A stretch of DNA of 64,000 nucleotides from an uncultured Odoribacter sp. (GCA_910578105.1 CAJTPD010000005.1:62001-126000); one strand, 5' to 3'. Shown: positions 44,933 to 55,176, counted from the stretch's first letter. The notes: generated by a model from the letters alone, not told the origin. Numbers and translations are program-made.

Positions 44933-46642
44933 TTACTCTCTGTTTTTACCAGCTATGGCCAGTTGTCTGAAATACTCCTTCAGGACTCCGGCATTAATTA
45001 AACCGGGCGTTTCGACAGCTAAAATAGCAGGAGCCTGACTTTCTGCCCAAAAAGACGGCAGGACAGCCTGTAATTCCTCCTCCGATACAGCCTGAAAATA
45101 ACGGAAATGATGCAACCAGGCAAATCCTTTCACATCCGCATCACAAGACATTTCAAAGCATTCCTCCAACTCCGGCAATTCCGATGGCCCCGGAATAAAA
45201 CGAAAAATACCACCCCCTCCGTTTTTCATTACAATAATTTTTAAACGCGGATGAATGTACTTGTTCCACAAGGCATTACTGTCATAAAGAAAACTCATAT
45301 CCCCTGTCACCAATACCGTCAGTCCGGTATACAATACAGCCGCACCCACTGCCGTCGAAGTCGAACCGTCAATACCACTGGTACCCCGGTTACTATCCAC
45401 TCGGAATACCTGAGGACATTCAAACAATTGAGCATAACGTACCGGAGTACTATTAGCCAACTGCAAGGCTGCACCTTCCGGAATAGTAGGCCATATCAAT
45501 GAAAACGCTTTCCAATCGCACCAAACGGTCCGCCTTGAAAATTCATTGTGACAAACCGCAGCCAATTTTTTCTTCTGCCGCCACCGGACCGCATAATCCG
45601 AAAAGACAGGAACCACCCTTTCAATCACCGAATTAAAAAAATCAACCGCTTTCAGATTAATTTGAGTGGTCAACACTTTAAAAGTATCTGCAGGGTGTTC
45701 ATTCTGCTCCACATACCAATGTTCACGGGGCCGGTACTGACGTAAAAATGCTTTCACTTGCCGGGAAATTAAAGCTCCGCCGAAAGTAATCAACAAATCC
45801 GGCGCAAAATCAGGTTTCTCTTCTTCCTGAATTGTCGCCAATACTCTGTCTATCATCCCGATATGGCGTTCAGAACCAAGATTGGACGGTGTTTCAGTCA
45901 AAACCACCACCTGGTCCAGAACCGCAAGTCGGTACAAACAATCCCTCAGTTGTCGGTCAGGCAATTGAAAACCGGCCAATATCATTATTTTCCGGCAACT
46001 ATTTAACCGGCTCACCAAACGGTCCGAAACCTCCGAAGACAAAAACGGAGCCGCCTCCACCAATTCAACCACACGAGGCTGCTCCTCCGGATATGAACGC
46101 AATCCGTAAAGAGGTTCCCGCAAAGGTATATTGATATGAACCGGTCCCCTACGACCTCGCATAGCACAATTCACTGCATCATTCACCAATCGGTTGGCAT
46201 ACCAACGTTCATCTTCATCCCGAAGCTCTGCCGGCAACTGCCACGAAGCCTTTACAATATTGGCAAACAAACCATTCTGCCGGATAGTCTGGCAATCCTC
46301 CTGGTCTATCCATTCCACAGGCCGATCCGCCGTAACCACTATCAAAGGCAACCGTTGATAATAAGCCTCTGCTATTGCCGGACCATAATTCAAAGGAGCA
46401 GTACCGGAAGTACAGGCCAAAGCAACCGGCTCACCCGAATGCTGTGCCATCCCCAACGCCATAAAAGCAGCACTCCGCTCATCCAACACAACATAATGCT
46501 GCATTCTCTTCTCTCTGGCAAAAGCAATCAACAACGGAGCATTCCGGGAACCCGGAGAAAGTATAATCCTCTTTACCCCTTTCCGTACCAATATCTCTAC
46601 CAATATCCGCACTCCGTCTTTATCTGAAGTATAGTCAGGCAT
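44933..46642 (-). CDS. menD: SEPHCHC synthase
   Basis: Thiamine-diphosphate enzyme condensing isochorismate with 2-oxoglutarate. 569 residues. VKRIILSPGSRNAPLLIAF at the N-terminus, LDERSAAFMALGMA (catalytic Glu region), ACTSGTAPLNYGPAIAEAYY, LIVVTADRP, and the ThDP-binding GDMSFLYDSNALWN. It follows a small membrane-protein gene by 29 bp. Confidence 0.95.
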   Translation of the reverse strand: MPDYTSDKDGVRILVEILVRKGVKRIILSPGSRNAPLLIAFAREKRMQHYVVLDERSAAFMALGMAQHSGEPVALACTSGTAPLNYGPAIAEAYYQRLPLIVVTADRPVEWIDQEDCQTIRQNGLFANIVKASWQLPAELRDEDERWYANRLVNDAVNCAMRGRRGPVHINIPLREPLYGLRSYPEEQPRVVELVEAAPFLSSEVSDRLVSRLNSCRKIMILAGFQLPDRQLRDCLYRLAVLDQVVVLTETPSNLGSERHIGMIDRVLATIQEEEKPDFAPDLLITFGGALISRQVKAFLRQYRPREHWYVEQNEHPADTFKVLTTQINLKAVDFFNSVIERVVPVFSDYAVRWRQKKKLAAVCHNEFSRRTVWCDWKAFSLIWPTIPEGAALQLANSTPVRYAQLFECPQVFRVDSNRGTSGIDGSTSTAVGAAVLYTGLTVLVTGDMSFLYDSNALWNKYIHPRLKIIVMKNGGGGIFRFIPGPSELPELEECFEMSCDADVKGFAWLHHFRYFQAVSEEELQAVLPSFWAESQAPAILAVETPGLINAGVLKEYFRQLAIAGKNRE

Positions 46643-46671
46643 AACTACTCAATAAATCGTTTACAATCATC

Positions 46672-46860
46672 TTATTTCTTTCGTTTAAAATCCCGGCGAA
46701 TAGCCAAAACCAACACCAGAACCAACACAAAAGCCGCAACAATGCGGAAATAAGCCCATACACTCTGTTTTGCCCAGAAATTCTGATAATCAATAGCCCA
46801 GAAATTAACGGCAAACAAAGCCATGGCCATCCCCAATAACACAATCCGGAACACTTTCAT
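46672..46860 (-). CDS. Small two-TM membrane protein in the men operon
   Basis: 62 residues from MKVFRIVLLGMAMALFAVNF: two TM helices (about 3-22 and 34-54), Arg/Lys-rich C-terminus (AIRRDFKRKK). No known family. It lies between menF and menD with its own promoter box upstream. It may be a membrane partner for the pathway or just a passenger. Confidence 0.6.
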   Translation of the reverse strand: MKVFRIVLLGMAMALFAVNFWAIDYQNFWAKQSVWAYFRIVAAFVLVLVLVLAIRRDFKRKK

Positions 46861-46896
46861 AAACGGCAACTTAAGTTCATATTTTTAATAATCAGA

Positions 46897-46904
46897 CAAA
46901 ATTA
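46897..46904 (-). promoter_or_regulatory. Internal -7 box before the small gene and menD
   Basis: TAATTTTG on the minus strand, 36 bp before the small gene's ATG. Suggests menD-B-C-E can be expressed apart from menF. Confidence 0.5.
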
Positions 46905-46960
46905 AAAAAAAGTTTATCTCATTTTTCTCCGGGAATAATAAACTAAAACAGTCCGGTCCG

Positions 46961-48040
46961 TCAGGCCATAATATCCAGCAAAGTCCGGGACTTCATCTCC
47001 GTTTCTTCCCATTCTTTCTCCGGGTCCGACAACGCTGTAATCCCTCCTCCGGCATACAGACAAGCTGCACGCGGAAACAATTCCATACACCTCAGATTTA
47101 CAAACCATTGGAAAACCGAGTCCGGTCCGATAGGGCCTAAATAGCCGGCATAATACCTTCGTTCATATCTTTCCGTTTGTTCAAGCAATGCCATAGCCTT
47201 ACGGGTCGGAAATCCTCCTACTGCCGGCGTTGGATGCAATTTCCTTCGCAGCTCATCTACCCGGGCACAAGATAAATATCCGGAATGCAAAAACGAAGTA
47301 CACAAATGTTCCACTTTCCCCGCCTGTTTCGAAAAAGGACCTTTCTTTTTCCATTCCCCACTGCCGTTCAGTAAATCCTCCACATACCGGCTGACAATCT
47401 GCTGCTCTTCAATCTCCTTATCCCCCCATACTTCTTTTTCACCGGCATACCGGGTCCCGGCCAAGGCCATAGTTTCCGCCAAACCGCCCGCCTGCCTTAA
47501 AAAGATTTCCGGAGTTGCCCCCATCCAGGTCATCACTCCCGGCACAGATATCAGAAACACAAATGCCTCCGGGTAAGAATCCGCCAATTTCACAAACCAC
47601 TCCGGGGCCCGCTCTAAAGCATCACACTCCACTACCAAACTCCGGGACAAAACTACCTTTGAAACCGTTCTCCGCTTCAAGGCAGCAATCACTGCAATTA
47701 TCTGTTTGTCATATTCTTCCTTACTGACACCCGGCAAAGGCATACGCATCTTATCAATTCCCCGCCGATAATTCCGTAATCCATCTTCAATCCCGGAATT
47801 TTCAGTCTCATTCACAAACGAAACATCTTTCCTGATGAATAAAGCAGGACTGTTCTCCGTCTCCCGGAACGGCACAGCAACAAACCCTTCCTCTCCTTGT
47901 ACATCCGACATTCCCCTGAAAGGCAATACTTCCCCCCCTGACTGCGCTCCCCAGAAAAAATCCTTTTCTCCAGGCAAACGATAAGAATAAAAAGGTACAT
48001 TCCAAAGCAAACAAAGTCTTTGAGCTTCTGCTACATTCAT
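46961..48040 (-). CDS. menF: Isochorismate synthase
   Basis: Converts chorismate to isochorismate, the entry step of menaquinone synthesis. 360 residues from MNVAEAQRLC; an upstream frame adds nine residues. The chorismate-binding domain has VVLSRSLVVE, GATPEIFLR, MALAGTRY, LCTSFLHSGYL, LHPTPAVGGFPTRKAMALL and YAGYLGPIGP. First gene of the operon, with a promoter 25 bp upstream. Confidence 0.94.
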   Translation of the reverse strand: MNVAEAQRLCLLWNVPFYSYRLPGEKDFFWGAQSGGEVLPFRGMSDVQGEEGFVAVPFRETENSPALFIRKDVSFVNETENSGIEDGLRNYRRGIDKMRMPLPGVSKEEYDKQIIAVIAALKRRTVSKVVLSRSLVVECDALERAPEWFVKLADSYPEAFVFLISVPGVMTWMGATPEIFLRQAGGLAETMALAGTRYAGEKEVWGDKEIEEQQIVSRYVEDLLNGSGEWKKKGPFSKQAGKVEHLCTSFLHSGYLSCARVDELRRKLHPTPAVGGFPTRKAMALLEQTERYERRYYAGYLGPIGPDSVFQWFVNLRCMELFPRAACLYAGGGITALSDPEKEWEETEMKSRTLLDIMA

Positions 48041-48064
48041 CACATTACATTTACAAAAACCCTG

Positions 48065-48072
48065 CAAAATTA
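48065..48072 (-). promoter_or_regulatory. -7 box of the men operon
   Basis: TAATTTTG on the minus strand, with TTGG 19 bp further upstream as -33, and 24 bp before the menF ATG. Confidence 0.65.
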
Positions 48073-48204
48073 CGGAAAAACATAACTATTCCCAAGCCTG
48101 TTTTTCTTCTTTACTATCACTAAATTTATAACTTTTGGACATACAGCAAAACAAAAAAACATTCCGTTCGTAAATCATTTCGTTAACCTCAAATTTTTAA
48201 AACC

Positions 48205-48891
48205 ATGATACTACAAAACGACAATCCTTTGATAAAATTCCTGAATATACTGGTCCTGATCAGCAGCATTGCAATCTTAGTAGTTATCTCTATTGAACTG
48301 CTTTCTTCCAACAATTTCCCCTCGGAACGCTTTATTCTGAATTTTCATCTAGTTGTCTGCTCATTCTTTCTAACTGATTTTTTTGTCCGTTGGTATTACA
48401 GTCACGAAGGCTGGCATTTCCTGGTTAAAAACATTTTTCTTCTGTTGGTAGCCATCCCCTACCTGAACATCGTTCATGCTACTTCCGCACATCTCTCCCA
48501 CACCGCCTGGGTCCTGCTGCGCCTCATACCCATAGCCCGGGGTATGTACGGAGTTTCCATGATTGTCAGTTGGATGACCCGGAGTAAAATGACAAACCTG
48601 TTTACAACCTACCTGGTCATTCTTTTCACGACCATTTATTTCTGCAGCATTATGTTCTATTTCGTCGAACACGGCCCCAATCCATTGGTTAAAAATTACT
48701 GGGATGCTTTCAACTGGTCGCTCATGAACGTCACCACCGTGGGTTCCAATATTTTCGGCGTCACAAAACTCGGTCAGTCCCTGGCTGTCGTTCTAGCCGC
48801 CGCAGGCATGATTTTCTTCCCGATTTTCACTGCATATGTAACCACCAAATTCCAAAACAAAAGAAAAGGAATACAAGAACCAGCCGAGTAA
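48205..48891 (+). CDS. Six-TM potassium-channel-like protein
   Basis: 228 residues. Segments at about 10-33, 43-63, 70-90, 97-121 (S4-like, LLRLIPIARG with two Arg), 131-154 and 189-212. The pore loop between the last two holds MNVTTVGSNIFG (T177-T178-V179-G180-S181-N182), where canonical potassium channels have TVGYGD. No cytoplasmic ligand domain. Divergent from menF. Inner-membrane ion channel by fold; selectivity uncertain. Confidence 0.8.
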   Translation: MILQNDNPLIKFLNILVLISSIAILVVISIELLSSNNFPSERFILNFHLVVCSFFLTDFFVRWYYSHEGWHFLVKNIFLLLVAIPYLNIVHATSAHLSHTAWVLLRLIPIARGMYGVSMIVSWMTRSKMTNLFTTYLVILFTTIYFCSIMFYFVEHGPNPLVKNYWDAFNWSLMNVTTVGSNIFGVTKLGQSLAVVLAAAGMIFFPIFTAYVTTKFQNKRKGIQEPAE

Positions 48892-49008
48892 CCTCTCACA
48901 GGATCGTTTAGCCCCGGAATATACAATAATAACAGATACCATGCACAAACGGTATTTCCGGTAAATAAGATACTCCCCGCCGTATAACCGGATATTTATG
49001 AATTATAT

Positions 49009-49016
49009 TATCTTTG
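49009..49016 (+). promoter_or_regulatory. -7 box of the large peptidase gene
   Basis: TATCTTTG, 107 bp before the chosen ATG at 49124 (24 bp before the alternative at 49040). Confidence 0.5.
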
Positions 49017-49123
49017 TCTCTGATAAAAACAACAATTAAATGTACAGCTTAATCCTTGCTTCCAATAGCGGATTAAGTTTTATGCTGCGTCAAAAATATA
49101 CAATTGTCTATATTTCTGAGATT

Positions 49124-52100
49124 ATGTCCTTGATTAACAAACTTCTATTGAGGAGCTTACTTTTGGTGTGTCATTTATCCTCTGCCTACGCCGTTCTGGG
49201 GTCAACAACGCCGTTAGTACAAACAACAGATAGTTTGCCTATCCGGCCAGACCACATAAACAATGCCGAAAGCCGCTATTTTCCGCCAGTGTTCAATCAG
49301 GACGGAGGCTCATGCGGCTCAGCTTCACGGATAGGTTATATGTTTACACACGAAATAAATGCTTTCCGTCACACAGACGCATCCAAACCGGAAAACATTT
49401 ATCCCACCCATTTCACCTGGCTATTGACGAACAGTCATTCAGGAAAGGAAGGAATGGCAAAAGCCAACGGAATACCTAATGCAGTGGTATATGGCGGAAC
49501 AACTTACTCCAAAGTGTTCGGCAACCAGGACTGCTCCAATGCCAATTTCGGCTGGATGCAAGGTTACGACAAATGGTATTCAGCCATGTTCAACCGGATT
49601 TCTCACAATTCGTTTTCTCCGGACGGATTAGACACAGAGAAGGGACGCGAGTTTGTTAAAAACTGGTTGTGGAATCATCAGGGAGACAAAGACTTTGCCG
49701 TGGGAGGCATCTGCGGCATCGGGGTAGCCAGTGCCTGCAAACCGGCCCCCATCGCAGACGACCCGGAAGGCAGGAATGCCGCCGCCGGCGTCGTGGGACA
49801 AAAATACGTCACTCGGTGGGGAGATGGAGTCGACCATGCACTGACCATCGTCGGGTATGACGACCGGATTGTTTTTGACCTGGATAGTAATAACATATAC
49901 GGTGAAAAAGACAAAGACGAATGCGGAGCATGGATTATTGTTAATTCATGGGGAAACGGCTGGGCCAATAAAGGCTTCATTTATTGCCCCTACAAATACG
50001 GTTTTCCCGTCCGGCAGCACGAAGGAGGTGCCTGGAAACCCGAGTTTTATCATGTCCGGAAAAATTATCGTCCGTTGCGCACACTGAAAGTACGGATGGA
50101 TTATACACATCGTAGCGAACTTAAACTATTGGCCGGCATATCTGCTGATATAAATGCCCGGAAACCGGATGTTACGATTGAAATGGAACATTTTAAAAAT
50201 GCCGGTGACGGACGTTCCGAAAAAACAAAACAAGGCATGGAAGCTCCTACCCCGATGTTAGGGAAATGGGCAGACGGAATACTGCACGACGAACCGATGG
50301 AATTTGGCTACGACCTGACAGACCTCTCCTCCGGCTTCGATACACGCCAACCGTTAAAATATTTTTTCATCATAGAAAGCAAAAACCAAAGTACAGGTAG
50401 CGGAAAACTATACCATTGTTCTTTGCTTGATTATGAATTTGACCAGTATGGTATCGAAACCCTGTTTCCCATTGGGAACGAATTGCAAATTGAAAATCAG
50501 GGAAAACGTACCGTGGTATCCGCTATAGTGCAGGGAGAACCTTTCTTTGCTCCCCGCAATCTTCAATGTCCGGACGGAAAAAAACTGGTATGGGATACAC
50601 CGCAACCCACCCATTATCCGCTAAAGTCCTATGTGTTATTTAAAAACAACAAACCTGCTGATACCATCACACCCTCCCGGCATAACTATCCCTGCAACGA
50701 TACAACGGCAGTCTATGCCGTGGCAGCCCTTTATGAATATCCGTCCAAGACCGGTACAATCACATCCGCACTATCTGCAAAAACACAACAAGTCCGTCCG
50801 GATTTTACCCGTCAGGGGATTTTCCATATTTTGCATTTACAGAAAAGCAGTTTTACTATTCCCGGAATATTTGACAGCAACCACGAACAGGCCACTATTG
50901 AGTATTGGCTGAAACCACAATCCTGGTATAGCTGGAATCAGAAAATAGGACCGGGATGGGGAAACTTTCTGATCCATGCCAATGACGACGGAGCACTCAC
51001 CGCAGGTTGGGACGGAGAAAATCGCATAGACACCCGTAAAGGACTGATAACGCCGGACAAATGGTATCATTTCGCCTTTGTGATAACCAGGGACACACTC
51101 ACAGTTTATGTCAACGGAGAACCGGTTGATACCCTAATCAGCCGGACCCGTTCAGGTATCGGTGGGTTTGGTAAACTGTCATTCGGTTCAGACAAAGACG
51201 GAGATATAAGCGGAGATTTGTCTGAATTACGCATTTGGAAAGAAGCACGCACAGCACAACAAATCCGGGAAATGATGTATCATACCTTCGCCCTTGCAGG
51301 CATCCCGTCCACCCTGCTGGCCTATTACAAAGGTCAGGTAATCGAAGAAAACGGAATAAAAAAATGGCGGGACTTTGCCGGTTCGCATCATGCCGAATTC
51401 AGTGGCTGCGGGCACTATGAAGAAAAGGAAATAATACCGCAACCACAATCCGTAACAGAACCGGATATTGATTTCACACTCCCGGAAGGCCCGGTTTATG
51501 CCGATCAAACATTTCAATTGCAAGCCATTTGTACTCCTTCTATCGCTTCGGTTTATTGGGAAACATCCGGTACAGAAAACCGAAAACTCAACATAAAAAA
51601 TCCGATACTACTGTTTCCGGAAGCAGGCAGGCAAACAGTGAAATTAATCGGAAAGACCACCGATGGGAAAACAATAACAGTCGGGAAAGACATTGCAATT
51701 CTTCCCGTCCGTCTCAGTGCCGGCTTCCAACCGGTACAACCAACCGGTTCGGCAGGCGAACGCATCAGTTTCCATCCCGTGTCGCCCATGCCGGGTTATC
51801 GTTACGAATGGACCATGCCGGGGGCTGACAAGGAAAAATCTTTTACTCAGAGTGCAGCAGTCACCTATGCTTCGGCAGGAGATTACCGGATAAAACTACG
51901 GGTAAGCCATCCATTCAAAAATAAATCGAAATCAGAAATTTACAAATTCCATGTCAAAAATGTAGCTCCGGAGGTACAATTCGAACTCTCACCCCGCATC
52001 ATACTAAAAGGCCAGGAAGTAACCCTTACCGACGGTAGCCGGTATATCCCCACCGATTGGAAATGGCAGCTTGACAGCCGACGCTTTACCCTTTTCGCAA

Positions 52101-53431
52101 AAGGGAAGAATCCCACTGTAAAAATGGAAGTCCCCGGTGTATATGATGTCACCCTGGCAGCTTCAAACGAAATGGGCATGCGTACTACAACACAAAAACA
52201 GGCCCTCGTGGTTTGCAATGCCGACAGTAAAAACGGACTGAATTTCAGCAACCCGCAGGCAATGGTTATAACAACTAAAACCTTATGGAGCAAAGCAACG
52301 GACGAGATGACCGTAGACTGGTGGATGAATCCGGCGGCTACAGAGCATTCCGGTGCTATCGGAGATACCCTGGCCACATGGCAACTGATTACAAATGCCA
52401 AAGGAAAAATGACCTTATTTGCCGATAGTCTTTCCGTCAGTTCAGGCGATAATTTCGTCATCCCCGGCCAATGGCACCATTATGCAGTAACCTTTAAACA
52501 GGGAGAAGTAAACTTTTTACGTGATGGTGAAATATTCAAAACAAACCGGCTAAAAGACAAAAAACGTGCAGTCAATCAAATACCGGCTTTCGGAAATTTA
52601 CAACTGGGCGGAGAAAAACAACCCATGAATGCTGTTATTGACGAATTCCGCATTTGGAAAAAAGCACTTTCCGATACAGTTTTACAACGCTATTGTAACG
52701 CTCCGATTGAAAATATAGCCCAGGCAGAAAACAAAGATTCACTTATGCTTTATTACTCTTTTAATCAGAACGGAGGCGACGTACAGGATTTATCCTCCCG
52801 CCAATGCCACGGACAACGCAAAAATTTCGGCCCGGACGGTGACGCCTGGGGAACATCGGCAGGTGTATTCAACCTGAACTTTACAACTCCTTTGACTGAT
52901 TTGACTACTCTGCTTCCACCCTCTTCCCGTCCCTTCATAACAACCGGAGAAACCGTAAATCAGAAAAATGCCAAACGTTTTCAGGAATTCAAAACCTCCC
53001 AAAGCGAAAACGGATGGCATGTGGAAAACTTTATATCTAATGACAGCATCCGTACCGGAATCTACGTAGATAAGAACAAAGACGACGCCCTCTGTGTCTA
53101 CACCGGTTGGGACGGATTTGCCCCGGAACTGACCAATCATAAACTCTACTGTACGGTAAAGTTATCTGCCGGAAAATATGAACTGGAAGCAATAACATTA
53201 AACGACGTCCCATCCGAGGGCTCGTATCTGGTTGTTGCAGCCGGGAAAGGATTACCCGACACGGATAAATTAAATTCAGCCATCTCTTCCGGTCCCCTTT
53301 CAAACGGCTGGCTGTCGTTCATCCTGACCGAAGAAACAGAGGTGTCCGTAGGCATCATTTTTAACCTGCAAGGCAACTCCGGCGTAGCCTTGGACAAAAT
53401 TAAATTACACCGTTGCTCTGTCGGTGAGTAA
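49124..53431 (+). CDS. Secreted papain-fold, LamG and PKD multidomain protein
   Basis: 1435 residues from MSLINKLLLRSLLLVCHLSSAYA (signal peptide); an earlier ATG at 49040 is closer to the promoter but adds a non-signal-like leader. C1-type peptidase about 37-297: NQDGGSCGSAS with Cys64, VDHALTIVGYDD with His238, and IVNSWGNGWANKGF with Asn274. The usual Trp after the Cys is absent, so activity is uncertain. Then a linker region, LamG-like domain (about 567-732), two PKD-like domains (about 862-942 and 952-1032), a second LamG-like domain (about 1034-1212) and a C-terminal beta domain ending in SGVALDKIKLHRCSVGE. No standard T9SS C-terminal domain. Likely surface glycan/protein processing, substrate unknown. 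Confidence 0.82.
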   Translation: MSLINKLLLRSLLLVCHLSSAYAVLGSTTPLVQTTDSLPIRPDHINNAESRYFPPVFNQDGGSCGSASRIGYMFTHEINAFRHTDASKPENIYPTHFTWLLTNSHSGKEGMAKANGIPNAVVYGGTTYSKVFGNQDCSNANFGWMQGYDKWYSAMFNRISHNSFSPDGLDTEKGREFVKNWLWNHQGDKDFAVGGICGIGVASACKPAPIADDPEGRNAAAGVVGQKYVTRWGDGVDHALTIVGYDDRIVFDLDSNNIYGEKDKDECGAWIIVNSWGNGWANKGFIYCPYKYGFPVRQHEGGAWKPEFYHVRKNYRPLRTLKVRMDYTHRSELKLLAGISADINARKPDVTIEMEHFKNAGDGRSEKTKQGMEAPTPMLGKWADGILHDEPMEFGYDLTDLSSGFDTRQPLKYFFIIESKNQSTGSGKLYHCSLLDYEFDQYGIETLFPIGNELQIENQGKRTVVSAIVQGEPFFAPRNLQCPDGKKLVWDTPQPTHYPLKSYVLFKNNKPADTITPSRHNYPCNDTTAVYAVAALYEYPSKTGTITSALSAKTQQVRPDFTRQGIFHILHLQKSSFTIPGIFDSNHEQATIEYWLKPQSWYSWNQKIGPGWGNFLIHANDDGALTAGWDGENRIDTRKGLITPDKWYHFAFVITRDTLTVYVNGEPVDTLISRTRSGIGGFGKLSFGSDKDGDISGDLSELRIWKEARTAQQIREMMYHTFALAGIPSTLLAYYKGQVIEENGIKKWRDFAGSHHAEFSGCGHYEEKEIIPQPQSVTEPDIDFTLPEGPVYADQTFQLQAICTPSIASVYWETSGTENRKLNIKNPILLFPEAGRQTVKLIGKTTDGKTITVGKDIAILPVRLSAGFQPVQPTGSAGERISFHPVSPMPGYRYEWTMPGADKEKSFTQSAAVTYASAGDYRIKLRVSHPFKNKSKSEIYKFHVKNVAPEVQFELSPRIILKGQEVTLTDGSRYIPTDWKWQLDSRRFTLFAKGKNPTVKMEVPGVYDVTLAASNEMGMRTTTQKQALVVCNADSKNGLNFSNPQAMVITTKTLWSKATDEMTVDWWMNPAATEHSGAIGDTLATWQLITNAKGKMTLFADSLSVSSGDNFVIPGQWHHYAVTFKQGEVNFLRDGEIFKTNRLKDKKRAVNQIPAFGNLQLGGEKQPMNAVIDEFRIWKKALSDTVLQRYCNAPIENIAQAENKDSLMLYYSFNQNGGDVQDLSSRQCHGQRKNFGPDGDAWGTSAGVFNLNFTTPLTDLTTLLPPSSRPFITTGETVNQKNAKRFQEFKTSQSENGWHVENFISNDSIRTGIYVDKNKDDALCVYTGWDGFAPELTNHKLYCTVKLSAGKYELEAITLNDVPSEGSYLVVAAGKGLPDTDKLNSAISSGPLSNGWLSFILTEETEVSVGIIFNLQGNSGVALDKIKLHRCSVGE

Positions 53432-53489
53432 TCCGTTCGTCAATATGTAAGACAAAAATTCCACGTTTCCCGTTTACACTAACCGCCAA

Positions 53490-54284
53490 CTATTTTTTTA
53501 CATGAGCGGCTGCCTTTTCCCGGACCCGTTGAGCACGCCTGGCACTGTCCGGATGACTGGAAAACATCTTCTGAAACATGGTTGACTTTTGCCCTTCCGA
53601 CAAATTATTCAGTTTCTCAAGGGCATTGGCCATCCCGTAAGCATCAAATCCATGTTTCAGACAAAACTCAAATCCGTAATCATCAGCTTCCAATTCCTGC
53701 TTTTGAGAAAACTGGGCACCCGACAAAGCCTGGGCAATACTTCCCAACTGCGAATCAGACAACTTTTCCAACACCCCTCCGGCAGCCCCGGCTGCATTCT
53801 TGGCAGCAGAAGCCATATAGGCATTTTTCATGGCATCCTTACTATCCGTATGAACCACATGTCCGATCTCGTGTCCGATCACAGCCATTAGTTCATCATC
53901 ATTCATCAAATCCATTAAAGCCGAAAAAACACGGATACTCCCGTCGCCACAAGCAAAAGCATTAATATCTACCACCTCATACACTTTATAATTCAAATCC
54001 AATCCCTCCACATCTCCCACTTTCTTCATCAATGAATCCAGACGCTTTGAATATGCCGACTCCGGAGCAGAAACCGGATTATGCTCGTCCATCCACTTTA
54101 CCGATTCACGGCACAACTTAGCAACATCCTCGTCCGACAAAGTAACAGCCGAAGCAATATCCGAAGCCGCACTTAACACTTTCTTTGTATTGATAGTCCG
54201 GTTACCGATTTTTATTTGTGCCTGTCCGGCCACAATACCTCCGGTTAACACCAATACCAATAATATCCACTTTTTCATATCCAT
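53490..54284 (-). CDS. M48-family metalloprotease
   Basis: 264 residues with signal peptide (MKKWILLVLVLTGGIVAG). Zinc motif H138-E-I-G-H142 in VIGHEIGHVVHTDS, with the third ligand in QELEADDYGFEF. C-terminus FSSHPDSARRAQRVREKA is the BepA/LoiP-type end. Periplasmic protease possibly in outer-membrane quality control. 58 bp after folP on the same strand. Confidence 0.88.
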   Translation of the reverse strand: MDMKKWILLVLVLTGGIVAGQAQIKIGNRTINTKKVLSAASDIASAVTLSDEDVAKLCRESVKWMDEHNPVSAPESAYSKRLDSLMKKVGDVEGLDLNYKVYEVVDINAFACGDGSIRVFSALMDLMNDDELMAVIGHEIGHVVHTDSKDAMKNAYMASAAKNAAGAAGGVLEKLSDSQLGSIAQALSGAQFSQKQELEADDYGFEFCLKHGFDAYGMANALEKLNNLSEGQKSTMFQKMFSSHPDSARRAQRVREKAAAHVKK

Positions 54285-54342
54285 TATTTTTTTTAATTCA
54301 GTACCACAAAAATAATAATATTTACTCTACTCCCCTCACTCA

Positions 54343-55176
54343 TCATTCCTCGTTTCCCGCACAATATATCCGGACAGCCTCCACCGCTTCCTTTACATCA
54401 TGTACCCGCAAAATAACTGCCCCCTTCATCAAGGCTATCGTATTTAAAACAGTGGTTCCGTTCAAAGCATCATCAGGCGTACCACCCAGTAACTTATAAA
54501 TCATCGACTTCCGGGAAATTCCCACCAACAACGGATACCCCAATTCCGAATAACTGTCCATCCCATTCATCAACTTATAATTATGTTCCAGTGTTTTCCC
54601 GAAACCGAATCCGGGATCCAGGACAATATTATCAAACCCCAGACCGTTTAACCGGACTATCCGTTCCACAAAAAAATCACGGACTTCTTGCACCACATCC
54701 CCATACACCGGATTTTTCTGCATCGTCTGTGGCGTCCCCTGGATATGCATCAACACATACGGAACCCCTGCTTTTGCCACATATTCAAACATCCCCTCAT
54801 CCATTGTCCCTCCCGAAATATCATTCACCATCACCGGACCGAGACAAGTTATAATCTCCTCAGCCACCTTCGCCCGGAACGTATCAATGGATACCAACGC
54901 CCGGGGATAATACTTACGAATCAGCTCCACCGCCAACGATAAACGCCCGATTTCCTCTTTCTCATCAACAAAAGCTGCTCCGGGACGAGTGGAATATGCC
55001 CCCACATCAATGATATCAGCCCCCTCCTCTACTATCCGGTGAATACGTTCAATAAGCCGGACCTCACTGAGATACTTACCTCCGTCATAAAACGAATCCG
55101 GTGTGACATTCAGAATTCCCATCACCAGGGGACGGCAAAAATCCATATCCCTGTCCCCGAACTTTATTACTTTCAT
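54343..55176 (-). CDS. folP: Dihydropteroate synthase
   Basis: Joins 6-hydroxymethyl-dihydropterin pyrophosphate and p-aminobenzoate in folate synthesis; sulfonamide target. 277 residues. MGILNVTPDSFYDGG, ADIIDVGAYSTRPGA, ALVSIDTFRAKVAE, MVNDISGGTMDEGM, LDPGFGFGKTLEHNY, PLLVGISRKSMIYKL and the C-terminal ILRVHDVKEAVEAVRI are all in place. Divergent from the DUF1599 gene. Confidence 0.96.
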   Translation of the reverse strand: MKVIKFGDRDMDFCRPLVMGILNVTPDSFYDGGKYLSEVRLIERIHRIVEEGADIIDVGAYSTRPGAAFVDEKEEIGRLSLAVELIRKYYPRALVSIDTFRAKVAEEIITCLGPVMVNDISGGTMDEGMFEYVAKAGVPYVLMHIQGTPQTMQKNPVYGDVVQEVRDFFVERIVRLNGLGFDNIVLDPGFGFGKTLEHNYKLMNGMDSYSELGYPLLVGISRKSMIYKLLGGTPDDALNGTTVLNTIALMKGAVILRVHDVKEAVEAVRIYCAGNEE

